DNA of 64,000 nt from positions 1-64,000 of the forward strand of contig NZ_JACHVP010000006.1 in assembly GCF_014190775.1 (NCBI RefSeq), written 5' to 3'. The position numbers were made by a program, and so were the translations under genes. Below, in pieces: positions 8,731 to 17,637 of this stretch. The stretch comes from Leifsonia aquatica (GTDB lineage: Bacteria; Actinomycetota; Actinomycetes; Actinomycetales; Microbacteriaceae). The notes below the pieces were generated by a model. It was given only the letters and a program-made list of their open reading frames with translations, was not told the DNA's origin and did no database searches. Numbering within the stretch: the stretch's first letter is position 1; every line of letters begins with the position of its first letter.

Positions 8731-8787
8731 CGAGCACAGGAAAAGTGCGCGGTCGGCGACCGATATCGAACACTTTTCCTGTGCTCG
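8731..8787. repeat. Perfect 17-bp inverted repeat in divergent promoter region
   Basis: Left arm CGAGCACAGGAAAAGTG (8731-8747) and right arm CACTTTTCCTGTGCTCG (8771-8787) are perfect complements around a 23-base spacer that holds its own small stem GGTCGGCGACC. The ACTTT...GTG(CTCG) core is related to the hairpin at 8657-8687. The position between two divergent starts suggests a regulatory site or a small palindromic repeat unit. Confidence 0.55.
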
Positions 8788-8829
8788 CGGGTACCGTCGT
8801 CCGCACCGAGCGAGCGATGAGGGGGCGAC

Positions 8830-9510
8830 GTGCTGCGCGGACTGCGGAAGTTGGCGGTGGTCGCGGCCGACTACGCGTTCGCGGTGCGGCACCAGCTGAG
8901 GGCCGGTCTCGATCGCAGCGATCCGGGGGTGCTGGTGCGCTCGTCGGGGCGCCGCATCCCGGTGGTGCTGCTGCCGGGCGTGTACGAGACGTGGCGGTTC
9001 CTGCTCCCGCTGGCGCGGCATCTGCACGAGCGCGGGCATCCGGTGCACATCGTCAACACGTTGCGCTGGAACGTCTCGACGATCGCCGAGGGGTCGGCGC
9101 GCGTGGCCGCCTACCTGGAGCACGCGGACCTGGACCGGGTGGCGATCGTGGCGCACAGCAAGGGCGGGTTGATCGCCAAGCACCTGATGGAGACGCCCGG
9201 CGTCGGGCACAAGGTGGTGCGGGCGATCACCGTCGCGACGCCGTTCGCGGGCTCGACGCTGGCCCGCTTCGTGCCGCTGCCGACCGTGCGCGCGCTCGGG
9301 CCGTCCGGTGCCGAGGTGCTCGAGCTCGCCCGGCGCACCTCGGCGAACGCGCGCATCGTCGCGGTGAGCCCGGACTTCGACCCGCACATCCCGGGCGGCA
9401 GTCACCTGGACGGGGCGACGAATATCCGCCTCGGGATCAGCGGGCACTTCCGCATCCTCGGCAGCCGCGAGCTGTTCGACGTGCTGGACGAATACCTCGA
9501 CGAGATGTGA
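8830..9510 (+). CDS. Alpha/beta hydrolase (lipase/esterase-like)
   Basis: A 226-residue hydrolase. It has the oxyanion strand IPVVLLPGVYETW, the nucleophile elbow AHSKGG (Ser about residue 110; a variant of G-x-S-x-G with Ala first), an acidic residue in SPDFDPHIPGGSH and a late His in GHFRIL, which together make a credible Ser-Asp-His triad. No signal peptide is seen. The start is the GTG at 8830, preceded by a G-rich stretch (GAGGGGG). It is convergent with the GH3 gene and shares a bidirectional terminator with it. Substrate cannot be read from sequence. Confidence 0.8.
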   Translation: MLRGLRKLAVVAADYAFAVRHQLRAGLDRSDPGVLVRSSGRRIPVVLLPGVYETWRFLLPLARHLHERGHPVHIVNTLRWNVSTIAEGSARVAAYLEHADLDRVAIVAHSKGGLIAKHLMETPGVGHKVVRAITVATPFAGSTLARFVPLPTVRALGPSGAEVLELARRTSANARIVAVSPDFDPHIPGGSHLDGATNIRLGISGHFRILGSRELFDVLDEYLDEM

Positions 9511-9515
9511 CCGCA

Positions 9516-9543
9516 GAGGCCCCGGACACGTGTCCGGGGCCTC
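9516..9543. terminator. Bidirectional terminator palindrome
   Basis: A perfect 28-bp palindrome with GAGGCCCCGGACAC as its left half, lying between the convergent stops at 9510 and 9562. It would form a strong GC-rich stem in transcripts from either side; no T-tract follows, as is common in high-GC bacteria. Confidence 0.75.
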
Positions 9544-9561
9544 CGATCGCGCAGTACGTCG

Positions 9562-11373
9562 CTAGAGCGACAGGCCGTGCCCGAAGCGGAACAGCGGGTC
9601 CTTGGTATCGAACGGCACGTCCTCGCGGCTGGCCTCGACGGCCGCCATGCTCGACGGCAGGTCGAACGGGAGCTTTCCGCTGGGCGCCGCAGCACCCGTG
9701 AGCACGTCGAGCAGAGCGCGCGCGTTGGCACCGTAGTTCGCCACGATCGCCGCCGGCGCGTCGACGAACGGCGTGAGGATGGCCGGACGGTCGAGGTGCA
9801 CGTCGACGATGGTCGGGACGGTCGCGGCGATGGCGCGGAGGTGCTCCACAGCCTCCGGAGTGAAGTCGAGCGAACCCTGGTGGAAGAAGTTCTCGAACGT
9901 CGTCGCCCGCACCTCGAACGGCGCGTGCGTGCGGACGATCGCGTAGTCCGCCTCCTCCGGAGTCGCCACGACCGTCCCGTACTCGCCGGCGACGGCCGGG
10001 TCGATGCCCTCGACGTAGAGGCGGGAGCCGGCGGGCAGCGGGAGCGTCGGCACGCCGTCCGCGGGGGCGCGGTTGGTCAGCACGGTGATGGACGCGCGCT
10101 GGGCGGCCTCCCCCGCTTCCCGGAACGCGGCGGACCCGACCACGCGACCGGCCTTCTCCACGTCGACGAACGGCGCGTCGAAGAGTCCGAGCACGAACTT
10201 CTCGCGCAGCAGGCGGCGGGCGGAGACGTCGATGCGCTCCTCCGAGATCTCGCCCGAGCGCACGAGGTCGATCAGCAGGTCCGGGATGGCCTCGCCGCCG
10301 AATTGGTCGGCCCCGGCCTCGATGACCTTCTTCATCCGCTCGCGCGGGCTGAGGTGCTCGACGCCCCACGCGCGGGCGGGGAACGGCTGGCCCATGATCT
10401 CGGAGTCCGAGATGAGTCCCCAGTCGGTGCAGACGATGCCGTCGAAGCCGTAACGCTCGCGCAGCAGGCCGGTGATGACGGACTTGTTGAAGCCGAAGCC
10501 GACCTCCTCGTACTCGGTGCCGACCGGCATGCCGTAGTACGGCATGATCTGGCTGGTGCCGGCCTCGAATGCGGCCTCGAACGGCTTGAGGTGCAGCTCG
10601 AACTGGCCGCCCGGGTAGACCTGCTCGCGGCCGTAGGCGAAGTGCGCGTCCTCGCCGTCCAGCTGCGGGCCGCCGCCCGGGAAGTGCTTGGTCATCGTGG
10701 CGACCGAGTCGGGGCCGAGCTCTGCGCCCTGGAACCCGCGGATGTAGGCGGCGCCGAGACGGGAGGTCAGCTCCGGGTCCTCGCCGAAGGTCGCGACCTG
10801 CCGGCCCCAGCGCGGTTCGGTGGCGAGGTCGATCTGCGGGTGCAACGCGACCCGGATGCCGACCGCCGTGTACTCCTGGCGCGCGATGTCGCCGAAGCGC
10901 TCGACGAGCTCCTCGTCGCGGGTCGCCGCGAGGCCGATTGACTCCGGCCAGCTCGAGAACGGGCCGGCCATCATCCCGGCCAGCGGGTTGTCGCTGAACG
11001 AGTGGCGCGGGTCGGTGGAGATGGTGACCGGGATGCCGAGGCGGGTGGACGCGGCGAGCTCCTGGAGGGCGTTGTGCCACCGCGCCATGAGCTCGGCCGT
11101 GGGGGCGGAGCCGAGCACGTTGAAGTGCGTCATGCCCGCGCCGATCACGTACTCCTCGTTCGACGGCAGGCCGAACATCGGGTCGGCGGGGGCGAGCCCG
11201 CCGTCCTGGCTCATGGAGATCATGGTCTGGAAGAACAGGCCGGCCTTCTCCTCCAGGGTCATCTGGCCCAGGAGGTTCTCGACCCGCTCCTCGACGGGCA
11301 GAGAGGCGTCGCGGTACGTGGGGTCGACGGGCAGTTCGTCTGCCGCGCCGGTGACGTGGATGGTGTCGGTCAT
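9562..11373 (-). CDS. Glycoside hydrolase family 3 protein (beta-glucosidase-like)
   Basis: A 603-residue enzyme with the GH3 N-terminal (alpha/beta)8 domain (QMTLEEKAGLFFQ opening, KHFPGGGP substrate-binding motif, GIVCTDWGLI with the nucleophile Asp) and the C-terminal alpha/beta sandwich. There is no signal peptide, so the enzyme is cytoplasmic and probably splits sugars imported by the MFS protein encoded just upstream (three bases between stop and start). The family covers beta-glucosidase, xylosidase and N-acetylglucosaminidase activities; which one applies here is not decidable by eye. Confidence 0.85.
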   Translation of the reverse strand: MTDTIHVTGAADELPVDPTYRDASLPVEERVENLLGQMTLEEKAGLFFQTMISMSQDGGLAPADPMFGLPSNEEYVIGAGMTHFNVLGSAPTAELMARWHNALQELAASTRLGIPVTISTDPRHSFSDNPLAGMMAGPFSSWPESIGLAATRDEELVERFGDIARQEYTAVGIRVALHPQIDLATEPRWGRQVATFGEDPELTSRLGAAYIRGFQGAELGPDSVATMTKHFPGGGPQLDGEDAHFAYGREQVYPGGQFELHLKPFEAAFEAGTSQIMPYYGMPVGTEYEEVGFGFNKSVITGLLRERYGFDGIVCTDWGLISDSEIMGQPFPARAWGVEHLSPRERMKKVIEAGADQFGGEAIPDLLIDLVRSGEISEERIDVSARRLLREKFVLGLFDAPFVDVEKAGRVVGSAAFREAGEAAQRASITVLTNRAPADGVPTLPLPAGSRLYVEGIDPAVAGEYGTVVATPEEADYAIVRTHAPFEVRATTFENFFHQGSLDFTPEAVEHLRAIAATVPTIVDVHLDRPAILTPFVDAPAAIVANYGANARALLDVLTGAAAPSGKLPFDLPSSMAAVEASREDVPFDTKDPLFRFGHGLSL

Positions 11374-11376
11374 GCG

Positions 11377-12687
11377 TTACTTGACTCCCTTGATTCGATA
11401 GACGAGCACTGCCCCCGCGAGGGAGACGAGCGCACCGAGCAGGTACCAGAGCGTGTAGCCGCCGAGGGCGGTCGTCGCCCCGAAGGCGATGACGGAGGGG
11501 GCGATCGCGGGGGCGATCGACTGCGGGAGGGCGTTGGCGATGTTGAGCACGCCGAGGTCCTTGGCCGTGTCCGCCTTGTTGGGCAGCACCTGGGTGGCGA
11601 GCGCGGTGTCCACCGAGAGGAACGACCCCGTGCCCAGGCCGATGATCGCCTGCGCCACGATGACGACGCCGATGTTCGGAGCGAAGGCGAGCACGACCAG
11701 GCCGACCACCATGATGAGGCCCGCGGCGGTCATGAACGGGCGGCGCTTGCCGATCTTGTCCGAGAGGATGCCGCCGAGCGGTCCGGAGAGCGCCATCGCG
11801 AGGGTGGAGGCCACGTTCGCCAGCAGGATCGTCTCGATCGCGGCCGACTCGCTCAGGTGGAACTTCTCCGTCAGGTAGAACGGCAGGAAGGTGGCGATCC
11901 CGGCGTAGCCGAAGAAGATGAGGAACTTGGTCAGCCAGGTCCAGCCGAAGTCCTTGTGCTTGACCGGGTTGAAGACGAACGAGCCGAAGAACTCCTTGAG
12001 CCCGTAGCGCTCGGCCGGCTTCTCGGCGAGCACGCGGTCCTTCAGGGTGAGCACGAAGACGACGACGAGGATCACGGCGATCACCGCGGGCACGACGAAG
12101 CGGCTGAAGTCGTCGGCGAGGAAGTTGACGATGAAGCTGCCGCCGAGGATGGCGACCGGCGTCGTCATGCCGACGATGCCGGAGACCTTGCCCCGGCGCT
12201 CGACGGGCACCTGGTCGGGCACGGTGGCGGTGGAGGCGGCCAGCACGCCGTTGAGGGACGCCTGCACGATGCACCAGCCGATCAGGACGATCCACGGGCT
12301 CGTCGCGACGCCGATCAGCACGAACGCGGCGAGGCCGACGAGCACGCCGCCGAGCATCCACGGGCGGCGCATCCCGAATCGGGAGGCCGTGCGGTCCGAC
12401 AGGCGGCCGACGAGCGGGTTGCAGATCAGGGCGAAGAGCGCGCCGACGCCGGTGATCATGCCGAGGGAGGCGGTGGCCTCCTCCGGAGACGCGGTGATGT
12501 GCTGCACCTTGAAGGCGAGCGAGACCAGCACCGGCGTGAGCAGGGCGAGGTAGAGGCCGAAGTTCGCGAAGGCGAGGCCGGGGATGAATCCGCGGGGCGC
12601 GCCGTTCTTCGGAGAGTCGGCGCCGGAGGGGCCGGAGCCGGACGGGGTGGCCGTGGACGCCCCTGACGCCGTGGACGACTCTGTCAT
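11377..12687 (-). CDS. MFS transporter, sugar type
   Basis: A 436-residue protein with a Ser/Thr/Gly-rich N-terminal tail (about 30 residues) and about 12 membrane segments. GRLSDRTASRFGMRRPWML is the loop-2/3 motif of the major facilitator superfamily, and the pattern is closest to glycoside/pentoside transporters. The ATG at 12687 has AAAGGAAC upstream and is preferred to the longer frame. Pairing with the intracellular GH3 enzyme suggests uptake of a glycoside or short oligosaccharide, controlled by the divergent double TetR regulator. Confidence 0.85.
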   Translation of the reverse strand: MTESSTASGASTATPSGSGPSGADSPKNGAPRGFIPGLAFANFGLYLALLTPVLVSLAFKVQHITASPEEATASLGMITGVGALFALICNPLVGRLSDRTASRFGMRRPWMLGGVLVGLAAFVLIGVATSPWIVLIGWCIVQASLNGVLAASTATVPDQVPVERRGKVSGIVGMTTPVAILGGSFIVNFLADDFSRFVVPAVIAVILVVVFVLTLKDRVLAEKPAERYGLKEFFGSFVFNPVKHKDFGWTWLTKFLIFFGYAGIATFLPFYLTEKFHLSESAAIETILLANVASTLAMALSGPLGGILSDKIGKRRPFMTAAGLIMVVGLVVLAFAPNIGVVIVAQAIIGLGTGSFLSVDTALATQVLPNKADTAKDLGVLNIANALPQSIAPAIAPSVIAFGATTALGGYTLWYLLGALVSLAGAVLVYRIKGVK

Positions 12688-12731
12688 GGTGTTCCTTTCG
12701 GGTGGACCTGAGCCTTCGTCGGCTCGGGATG

Positions 12732-12760
12732 AGTGTACACACAATTAGACCGTGTGGTAA
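12732..12760 (-). promoter_or_regulatory. Candidate promoter of MFS-GH3 operon
   Basis: On the minus strand TTACCA (12755-12760) and TACACT (12732-12737) are separated by exactly 17 bases, 45 bases before the MFS start. The -35 hexamer overlaps the left copy of the direct-repeat operator, so binding there would block transcription. Confidence 0.5.
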
Positions 12761-12784
12761 CTCAAACCTGTCCGACTGGTAACT
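12750..12784. promoter_or_regulatory. Direct-repeat operator, 22-bp period
   Basis: CCGTGTGGTAACT (12750-12762) and CCGACTGGTAACT (12772-12784) match at 11 of 13 positions and are offset by 22 bases, two turns of B-DNA. Ordinary TetR operators are palindromes; a same-face direct repeat would suit a regulator with two covalently linked DNA-binding units, which is what the adjacent gene encodes. A palindrome GTGTACAC lies next to it at 12733-12740. Confidence 0.5.
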
Positions 12785-12828
12785 GCGCTGTGACAGAATG
12801 GACCAGGCTCGAGGAGGGGAGGGGATCG

Positions 12829-14073
12829 ATGAGCGGACGACTGGCGACCGACGAGCGTCCCGCCTCCGGGCGCGCGGCCGCGGCGATGCGGACGCGCGAA
12901 GCGATCCTCGAAGCGGCCTCCGCCCTCTTCGTGGAGCAGGGCTTCGGAGCCGTCTCCCTCCGCGACATCGCGACACGGGCGGGGCTCTCGCATCCCGGTG
13001 TCCTGAAGCACTTCGCCTCGAAGGACGAGATCCTCGACGCCGTCGTCGACGGCTTCGAGCGGAGCAACGGCGAGTGGATCGACGCGCACGGGCTCGGCCT
13101 CGACATGTACGGCGACCTCGCCCGGCACAATGCCGAGATCCCCGGCTACACCGCGCTGTTCACGACCCTCGCGGGTGAGGCGACGCGAGCAGACCATCCC
13201 GCGCATCAGCGCTTCCGCGAGCGCCACCGCGAGATCCGCACCCGGACGATGCAGCAGTTCCAGGCCGCCGTGGAGGACCGCCTGCTGCCGCACGACACCG
13301 ACATCGCCGGGGAGTCCGTACGTCTCGCCGCGGCGTGGGACGGCCTGCAGCTCATGTCCCTCTACCTGCCGGCACGCGTGGATGTGGCCGGGATGGTCGA
13401 CGCGTACGTGCGGAGGCTGCAGGGCCTCGCGGTGATGGACGCCCCCGTCGCTCCGGTCGCGCCGCCATGGCCCGCCGAGACCACCTGGGCCGACGCCCTC
13501 GGGTACGCACCGGGCCGCGCTCGCCGGGCGCAGATCATCCAGGACGCCTCCGCCCTCTTCGCGAGCCGCGGCTTCCACGCGACGAGCCTGCGCGAGATCG
13601 CCGAGAAGGCCGGCATCGGCAAGTCGACCCTCCTGCACCATTTCTCGACCAAGGAGGAGCTGCTCGCCGCCGTCATCGCCCACCGCGACGCCACCCTCGA
13701 CGAGCGCCACGGCATCGACTCCGACGACCCGCTGCGCCTCCTGCTCGAGCTGCCCGACGCCAGCCGCCGGGACGCGCGGCAGGAGCCGGGCCTCGTCGAG
13801 CTCTACGCCGTGCTGTCCGCAGAGGCGGCCGCTCCGGCGCATCCCGCTCACGAGTACTTCCGCGGGCGGTTCGAGCTCGCCATCGCCCGGTTCAGTGACC
13901 TCTTCGCCCGCGCGGCAGCCGACGGTCACCTCCGACCCGGCCTGTCGCCCGAGGCCGAGGCCATCTGGCTCGTCGCCCTCTGGGACGGCCTCCAGCTGCA
14001 GTGGCTCTACGACCCGGAGAGCGTGGACGTCGGCGACCAGCTGGCCGCGCACCTCAAGCACCTTCTCGGCTGA
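12829..14073 (+). CDS. Double TetR-type regulator (two TetR units in one chain)
   Basis: A 414-residue protein made of two complete TetR/AcrR-like units. Unit 1 has its helix-turn-helix at about residues 40-70 (SLRDIATRAGLSHPGVLKHF) and unit 2 at about 245-275 (SLREIAEKAGIGKSTLLHHF); each is followed by a helical ligand-type domain ending in LAAAWDGLQLMSLY and LVALWDGLQLQWLY respectively. The similarity of the halves points to internal duplication. ATG at 12829 has GAGGAGGGGAGG upstream and is preferred to the frame start at 12733. It is divergent from the MFS-GH3 pair and probably represses it and itself. Confidence 0.85.
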   Translation: MSGRLATDERPASGRAAAAMRTREAILEAASALFVEQGFGAVSLRDIATRAGLSHPGVLKHFASKDEILDAVVDGFERSNGEWIDAHGLGLDMYGDLARHNAEIPGYTALFTTLAGEATRADHPAHQRFRERHREIRTRTMQQFQAAVEDRLLPHDTDIAGESVRLAAAWDGLQLMSLYLPARVDVAGMVDAYVRRLQGLAVMDAPVAPVAPPWPAETTWADALGYAPGRARRAQIIQDASALFASRGFHATSLREIAEKAGIGKSTLLHHFSTKEELLAAVIAHRDATLDERHGIDSDDPLRLLLELPDASRRDARQEPGLVELYAVLSAEAAAPAHPAHEYFRGRFELAIARFSDLFARAAADGHLRPGLSPEAEAIWLVALWDGLQLQWLYDPESVDVGDQLAAHLKHLLG

Positions 14074-14120
14074 TTGTCTACCGGAATACTGGAGTGCCTC
14101 GCGTATCGGAGAATGGTCCG

Positions 14121-14975
14121 GTGGGTATTCCTGAAACCTCGGTTCCGCTGCTTCTCGGACGGTATCGGCCGCACCAGCTGCTCGCGCGCGGCGGCTCGTC
14201 GATGGTCTTCCGCGCGGTGGACGAGAACCTCGGCCGCGACGTCGCCATCAAGCTGTTCTCCTCGGGCAGCCAGGACGACGTCGTCCGCTTCCGCACCGAG
14301 GTCGGCGTGCTGGCCGGGCTGCGCCACCACGGCGTCGTGTCGATCCTCGACGCGGGCGTCGACGACTCGTCCCCCGAGGACCCGCGGCCGTTCCTCGTCA
14401 TCGAGCTCGTCGAGGGCGACACCCTCCGCGCGGCCCTGGGCACCCGCGCACTGACGACCAGGCAGATCGGCGAGCTCGTCTTCGAGGTCGCCGAGACCCT
14501 CGAATACATCCACGCGCGCGGCGTCATCCATCGCGACGTCACGCCGTCGAACATCATGATCGTCGACTACCGCACCCGCTTCTCCCGGCCGCGAGCGCGC
14601 CTCACCGACTTCGGCCTCGCCATCCACGGCTCGATCCCGCGCGACCCGGAGGGGACGACGAACGGGACGGCCGCGTACCTCAGCCCCGAGCAGGTGCGCA
14701 ACGAGCCCCTGACCCCCGCCTCGGACATCTACTCCCTCGGCCTCGTGCTGCTGGAATGCTTCTCGGGCACGATCGCCTTCCCCGGCAACCCGGTCGAATC
14801 CGCCCTCGGCCGGCTGGACCACGACCCCGAGCTGACAGACGCGGTGCCCGAACGGTGGCGGCCGCTGATCCGCCAGATGACCGCCGCCCGGGCAGCCGAC
14901 CGGCCGTCGGCCGCCGACGTGACGATCGCCGCGCGGGGCGCGCTCCGGGCGGACCGCGAGGACGACGCGGAGTAG
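14121..14975 (+). CDS. Serine/threonine protein kinase, catalytic domain only
   Basis: A eukaryotic-type kinase of about 284 residues with glycine loop LARGGSSMVF, catalytic Lys in VAIKLF, HRDVTPSNIM catalytic loop, DFGLA and the APE-equivalent YLSPEQ. There is no membrane segment, PASTA or other sensor domain, so it is a soluble minimal kinase. The start is uncertain: GTG at 14121 has GGAG nine bases upstream, and an in-frame GTG at 14094 is an alternative; the frame runs further upstream into the TetR gene. It follows the TetR gene closely and converges with corA. Confidence 0.75.
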   Translation: MGIPETSVPLLLGRYRPHQLLARGGSSMVFRAVDENLGRDVAIKLFSSGSQDDVVRFRTEVGVLAGLRHHGVVSILDAGVDDSSPEDPRPFLVIELVEGDTLRAALGTRALTTRQIGELVFEVAETLEYIHARGVIHRDVTPSNIMIVDYRTRFSRPRARLTDFGLAIHGSIPRDPEGTTNGTAAYLSPEQVRNEPLTPASDIYSLGLVLLECFSGTIAFPGNPVESALGRLDHDPELTDAVPERWRPLIRQMTAARAADRPSAADVTIAARGALRADREDDAE

Positions 14976-14986
14976 GCGCGCGCGAC

Positions 14987-15976
14987 TCAGAACCAATGCC
15001 TCCTCTTGAGCGCGATGTACGCCCAGAGCTCGAGGCAGGCGATGAAGGCGATGATGACGACCCACCCGTACCGCCAGCCGGTGACGGGGAGGTCCGTGAA
15101 GTTCATGCCGTAGAGCCCGGCGACGACGGCCGGGATGGCGAGGAGGGCGGCGAAGGCGGAGATGGTGCGGGAATCGCTGTTCTGCTCCGAGGCCACGGCG
15201 TTCTCGTGGCTCGAGATCACCCCGTCGAGTGCCGACCGCTGGTCGTTCGCGAGACGTGCCGCCCCGGCCAAGTCCTCGATGAGGTCGATCACGTAGGGAG
15301 CAAGGCCTGGGTGGACGCGGGAGTAGTCGACGAGCTTGTCCCGGCTGTTCTCGAACGCGACGGCGAGCGTCGTCACCGCTCGATCGACCCGGCCGATTCT
15401 GCGGCGGAGTCGGTAGATGCGGAGGGTGTCGTCCTGCTGCGTCTCGTCGAACACCTGGTCCTCCAACTCCCCGAGGTCTTCCTCGATGTCGCGGGCGACG
15501 GCGAGGTAGGCGCGGACGACGCGCGCGACGATCGCGTGGACGGCGCCGAGGGTGCCCAGGCCGAGAACGGTCGGGTAGGCACCGTCGAGGGCGCCCGCCA
15601 CGTCGAAGCCCTCGCCGCCCCCGCGGGAGCCGATGGTGATGAGGATGCCCGGTCTGGCGAAGACGTACAGCTCGGACATCGTCTCGGATTCGCCGTCGAC
15701 CGAATGAGGCACCCGCAGCACGATGAACAGCTGGTCGTCGAACCACTGCACCTTGGGTTGCTGACGCGCGCCGGCGATGTCGTCGCGGATCAGCGGGTGC
15801 AGTCCGACGGCGACGCCGAAGGACTCTACGGGGGCAGGATCGGGATCCGTCAGCCCGATCCAGACGAAGCCGCCCTCCGCCTCAGCGGAGTCCCCGCGGA
15901 GGTCTTCCGGGGCGATCTCATCGGACTCGTAGAATGCGCCGTCCGCGCTGTAGCGCCGCACCCGTACCGTGCTCAA
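14987..15976 (-). CDS. corA: CorA-family divalent metal ion transporter
   Basis: A 329-residue protein with a long cytoplasmic N-terminal domain, a coiled helix, and two C-terminal membrane segments. The diagnostic YGMNFTDLP (GMN motif) follows the first membrane segment and the tail ends in KRRHWF. It transports Mg2+, Co2+ or Ni2+ in known members. Its start overlaps the stop of the FAD oxidoreductase gene by 4 bases, making it the last gene of the stress operon, an unusual place for a magnesium channel. Confidence 0.9.
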   Translation of the reverse strand: MSTVRVRRYSADGAFYESDEIAPEDLRGDSAEAEGGFVWIGLTDPDPAPVESFGVAVGLHPLIRDDIAGARQQPKVQWFDDQLFIVLRVPHSVDGESETMSELYVFARPGILITIGSRGGGEGFDVAGALDGAYPTVLGLGTLGAVHAIVARVVRAYLAVARDIEEDLGELEDQVFDETQQDDTLRIYRLRRRIGRVDRAVTTLAVAFENSRDKLVDYSRVHPGLAPYVIDLIEDLAGAARLANDQRSALDGVISSHENAVASEQNSDSRTISAFAALLAIPAVVAGLYGMNFTDLPVTGWRYGWVVIIAFIACLELWAYIALKRRHWF

Positions 15977-17637
15977 CGGCGGTATCCCGCCGTCTCGAGG
16001 TGCTCGTGCACCATCCGGACGACACTCGCACCTTCACCGATCGCCGCCGAGATGCGCTTCACCGAACCGCTTCGAACGTCGCCGACGGCGAAGACACCGG
16101 GCAGCGACGTCTCGAGGAAGCCGCGGCTCGCGCCCGCCGGAGTCGCCCCGCGCCCGGTGAGGACGTAGCCCCGATCGTCGCGCACGATGTCCGGTCCGAG
16201 CCAGGACGTCGCGGGGGTCGCTCCGATGAAGACGAAGAGGTGCACGGTGGGGATCTCCTCCCGCACGCCGGATGCCGCCTCCTCGACGACGACCGATTCG
16301 AGGTGAGCGCCGCCGTTCGCCGCGACCACCGTCGTCCTCCGGTGCACACTGATGCGGGGGTGGTCCTCGACCTGCACGACCAGATATCGCGACATGCTCG
16401 CCCCCAGGTCCGCCCCGCGGACGACCAGGTGCACGCGTGAGGCGGTGCCGGCCAGGAAGACCGCCGCCTGCCCGGCGGAGTTCCCTCCTCCGACCACGAC
16501 GACCGGGTCGGCGCCGCACTCCCGCGCCTCGGCGATCGTGGCGGCGTAGTAGACGCTGGTGTATTCGAACCGATCGAGGTTCGCCACGGCGAGACGGTTG
16601 TACTCCATCCCGGAGGCGACGACCACGGCCTGCGGGCGGAGACTCGTCCCGTCCGAGAAGCGCACCACCAGCGCCCCCTCGTCGGCGGTGAGACTCTGAG
16701 CGGTCGAGGGGGCGAAGACCGTGGCGCCGAACTTGGCGGCCTGGAGGGTGGAGCGCTCGGCGAGCTCTGCGCCGGAGATCCCGGACGGGAATCCCAGGTA
16801 GTTCTCGATCCGGGACGATCGCGCGGCCTGGCCGCCGGTCGCCACGGCATCGGAGAGCACGACCGAGAGCCCGTCGGAGGCCGCGTAGACTGCCGCAGCG
16901 AGGCCCGCCGGCCCCGCCCCGACGACGAGCGCATCGCTGGTCGCCGCCGGCCGGGTCTTCCGCAGGCCCAGCGCCTGCGCGACGTCGACGATGGACGGAT
17001 TGCGCAGGACGCGCGATCCGGAGACGATCACCACCGGCACATCCGCGACGTCCAGGCCCATCCGCCGCAGGATGGCGTCGGCGGCAGGATCCTGCTCCAC
17101 GTCGAGGAGCCGGTGCGGCACCCGGTTGCGGGCCGTGAAGTCCAGCAATCGACGGGTGTCGGGCGAGAACCGCGACCCGACGATCCGCAGCCCCGCGCCG
17201 AATCCGATCGCCATCGAACGCCGGATCAGGTACGCGCGCAGGATGACGTCGCCGAGCAGCGGGTCACCGGTCACGATCCGCTCGAGCTCGCCGATCGGCA
17301 CCTCGAGGACGCTGCCGCTCTCCAACGCGGCGATCGTGGCGAACGACGGCTCACCTTCGAGCAGCCCGATGTCGCCGACGAAGCGTCCGGGACCATGGAT
17401 CTCGAACAGCGCGTCCGCGCCGACCGGATCGCCCTCGTAGACCATGAGGCGACCCTCCAGCACCACGAAGAACGAGGCGAACGACTCGCCCGCCCGCGCG
17501 AGCACCTGTCCCTCGGCGACCGGCACGACCTTCCCGACCGCGCGCAGCGCGTCCAACTGCGGTGACGTGAGCCGAGGGAACGCCCCCGAGACGTCCGGCG
17601 TCTCGGGGACCAGGCTCTGCGGGCCCGGGGCCCCCAT
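15973..17637 (-). CDS. cNMP-binding domain fused to thioredoxin reductase-like FAD oxidoreductase
   Basis: A 554-residue fusion. Residues about 25-140 form a cyclic-nucleotide-binding-type beta barrel (VLARAGESFASFFVVLEG, GRFVGDIGLLEGEPSFA), then a short thioredoxin-like linker (HRLLDVEQDP), then an NAD(P)H/FAD module with GAGPAGLAAAVYAA and VVVVGGGNSAGQAA. The C-x2-C that thioredoxin reductases use is missing; the corresponding stretch reads TSVYYAATIAEA. It may therefore act on a different acceptor or as a redox-sensing dehydrogenase. Its ATG shares one base with the upstream UBP gene stop. Confidence 0.85.
   Translation of the reverse strand: MGAPGPQSLVPETPDVSGAFPRLTSPQLDALRAVGKVVPVAEGQVLARAGESFASFFVVLEGRLMVYEGDPVGADALFEIHGPGRFVGDIGLLEGEPSFATIAALESGSVLEVPIGELERIVTGDPLLGDVILRAYLIRRSMAIGFGAGLRIVGSRFSPDTRRLLDFTARNRVPHRLLDVEQDPAADAILRRMGLDVADVPVVIVSGSRVLRNPSIVDVAQALGLRKTRPAATSDALVVGAGPAGLAAAVYAASDGLSVVLSDAVATGGQAARSSRIENYLGFPSGISGAELAERSTLQAAKFGATVFAPSTAQSLTADEGALVVRFSDGTSLRPQAVVVASGMEYNRLAVANLDRFEYTSVYYAATIAEARECGADPVVVVGGGNSAGQAAVFLAGTASRVHLVVRGADLGASMSRYLVVQVEDHPRISVHRRTTVVAANGGAHLESVVVEEAASGVREEIPTVHLFVFIGATPATSWLGPDIVRDDRGYVLTGRGATPAGASRGFLETSLPGVFAVGDVRSGSVKRISAAIGEGASVVRMVHEHLETAGYRR

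Noticed and set aside
9516-9543. Palindrome as regulator-binding site
   Set aside because: It lies between two convergent stop codons, so a bidirectional terminator is the simpler reading.
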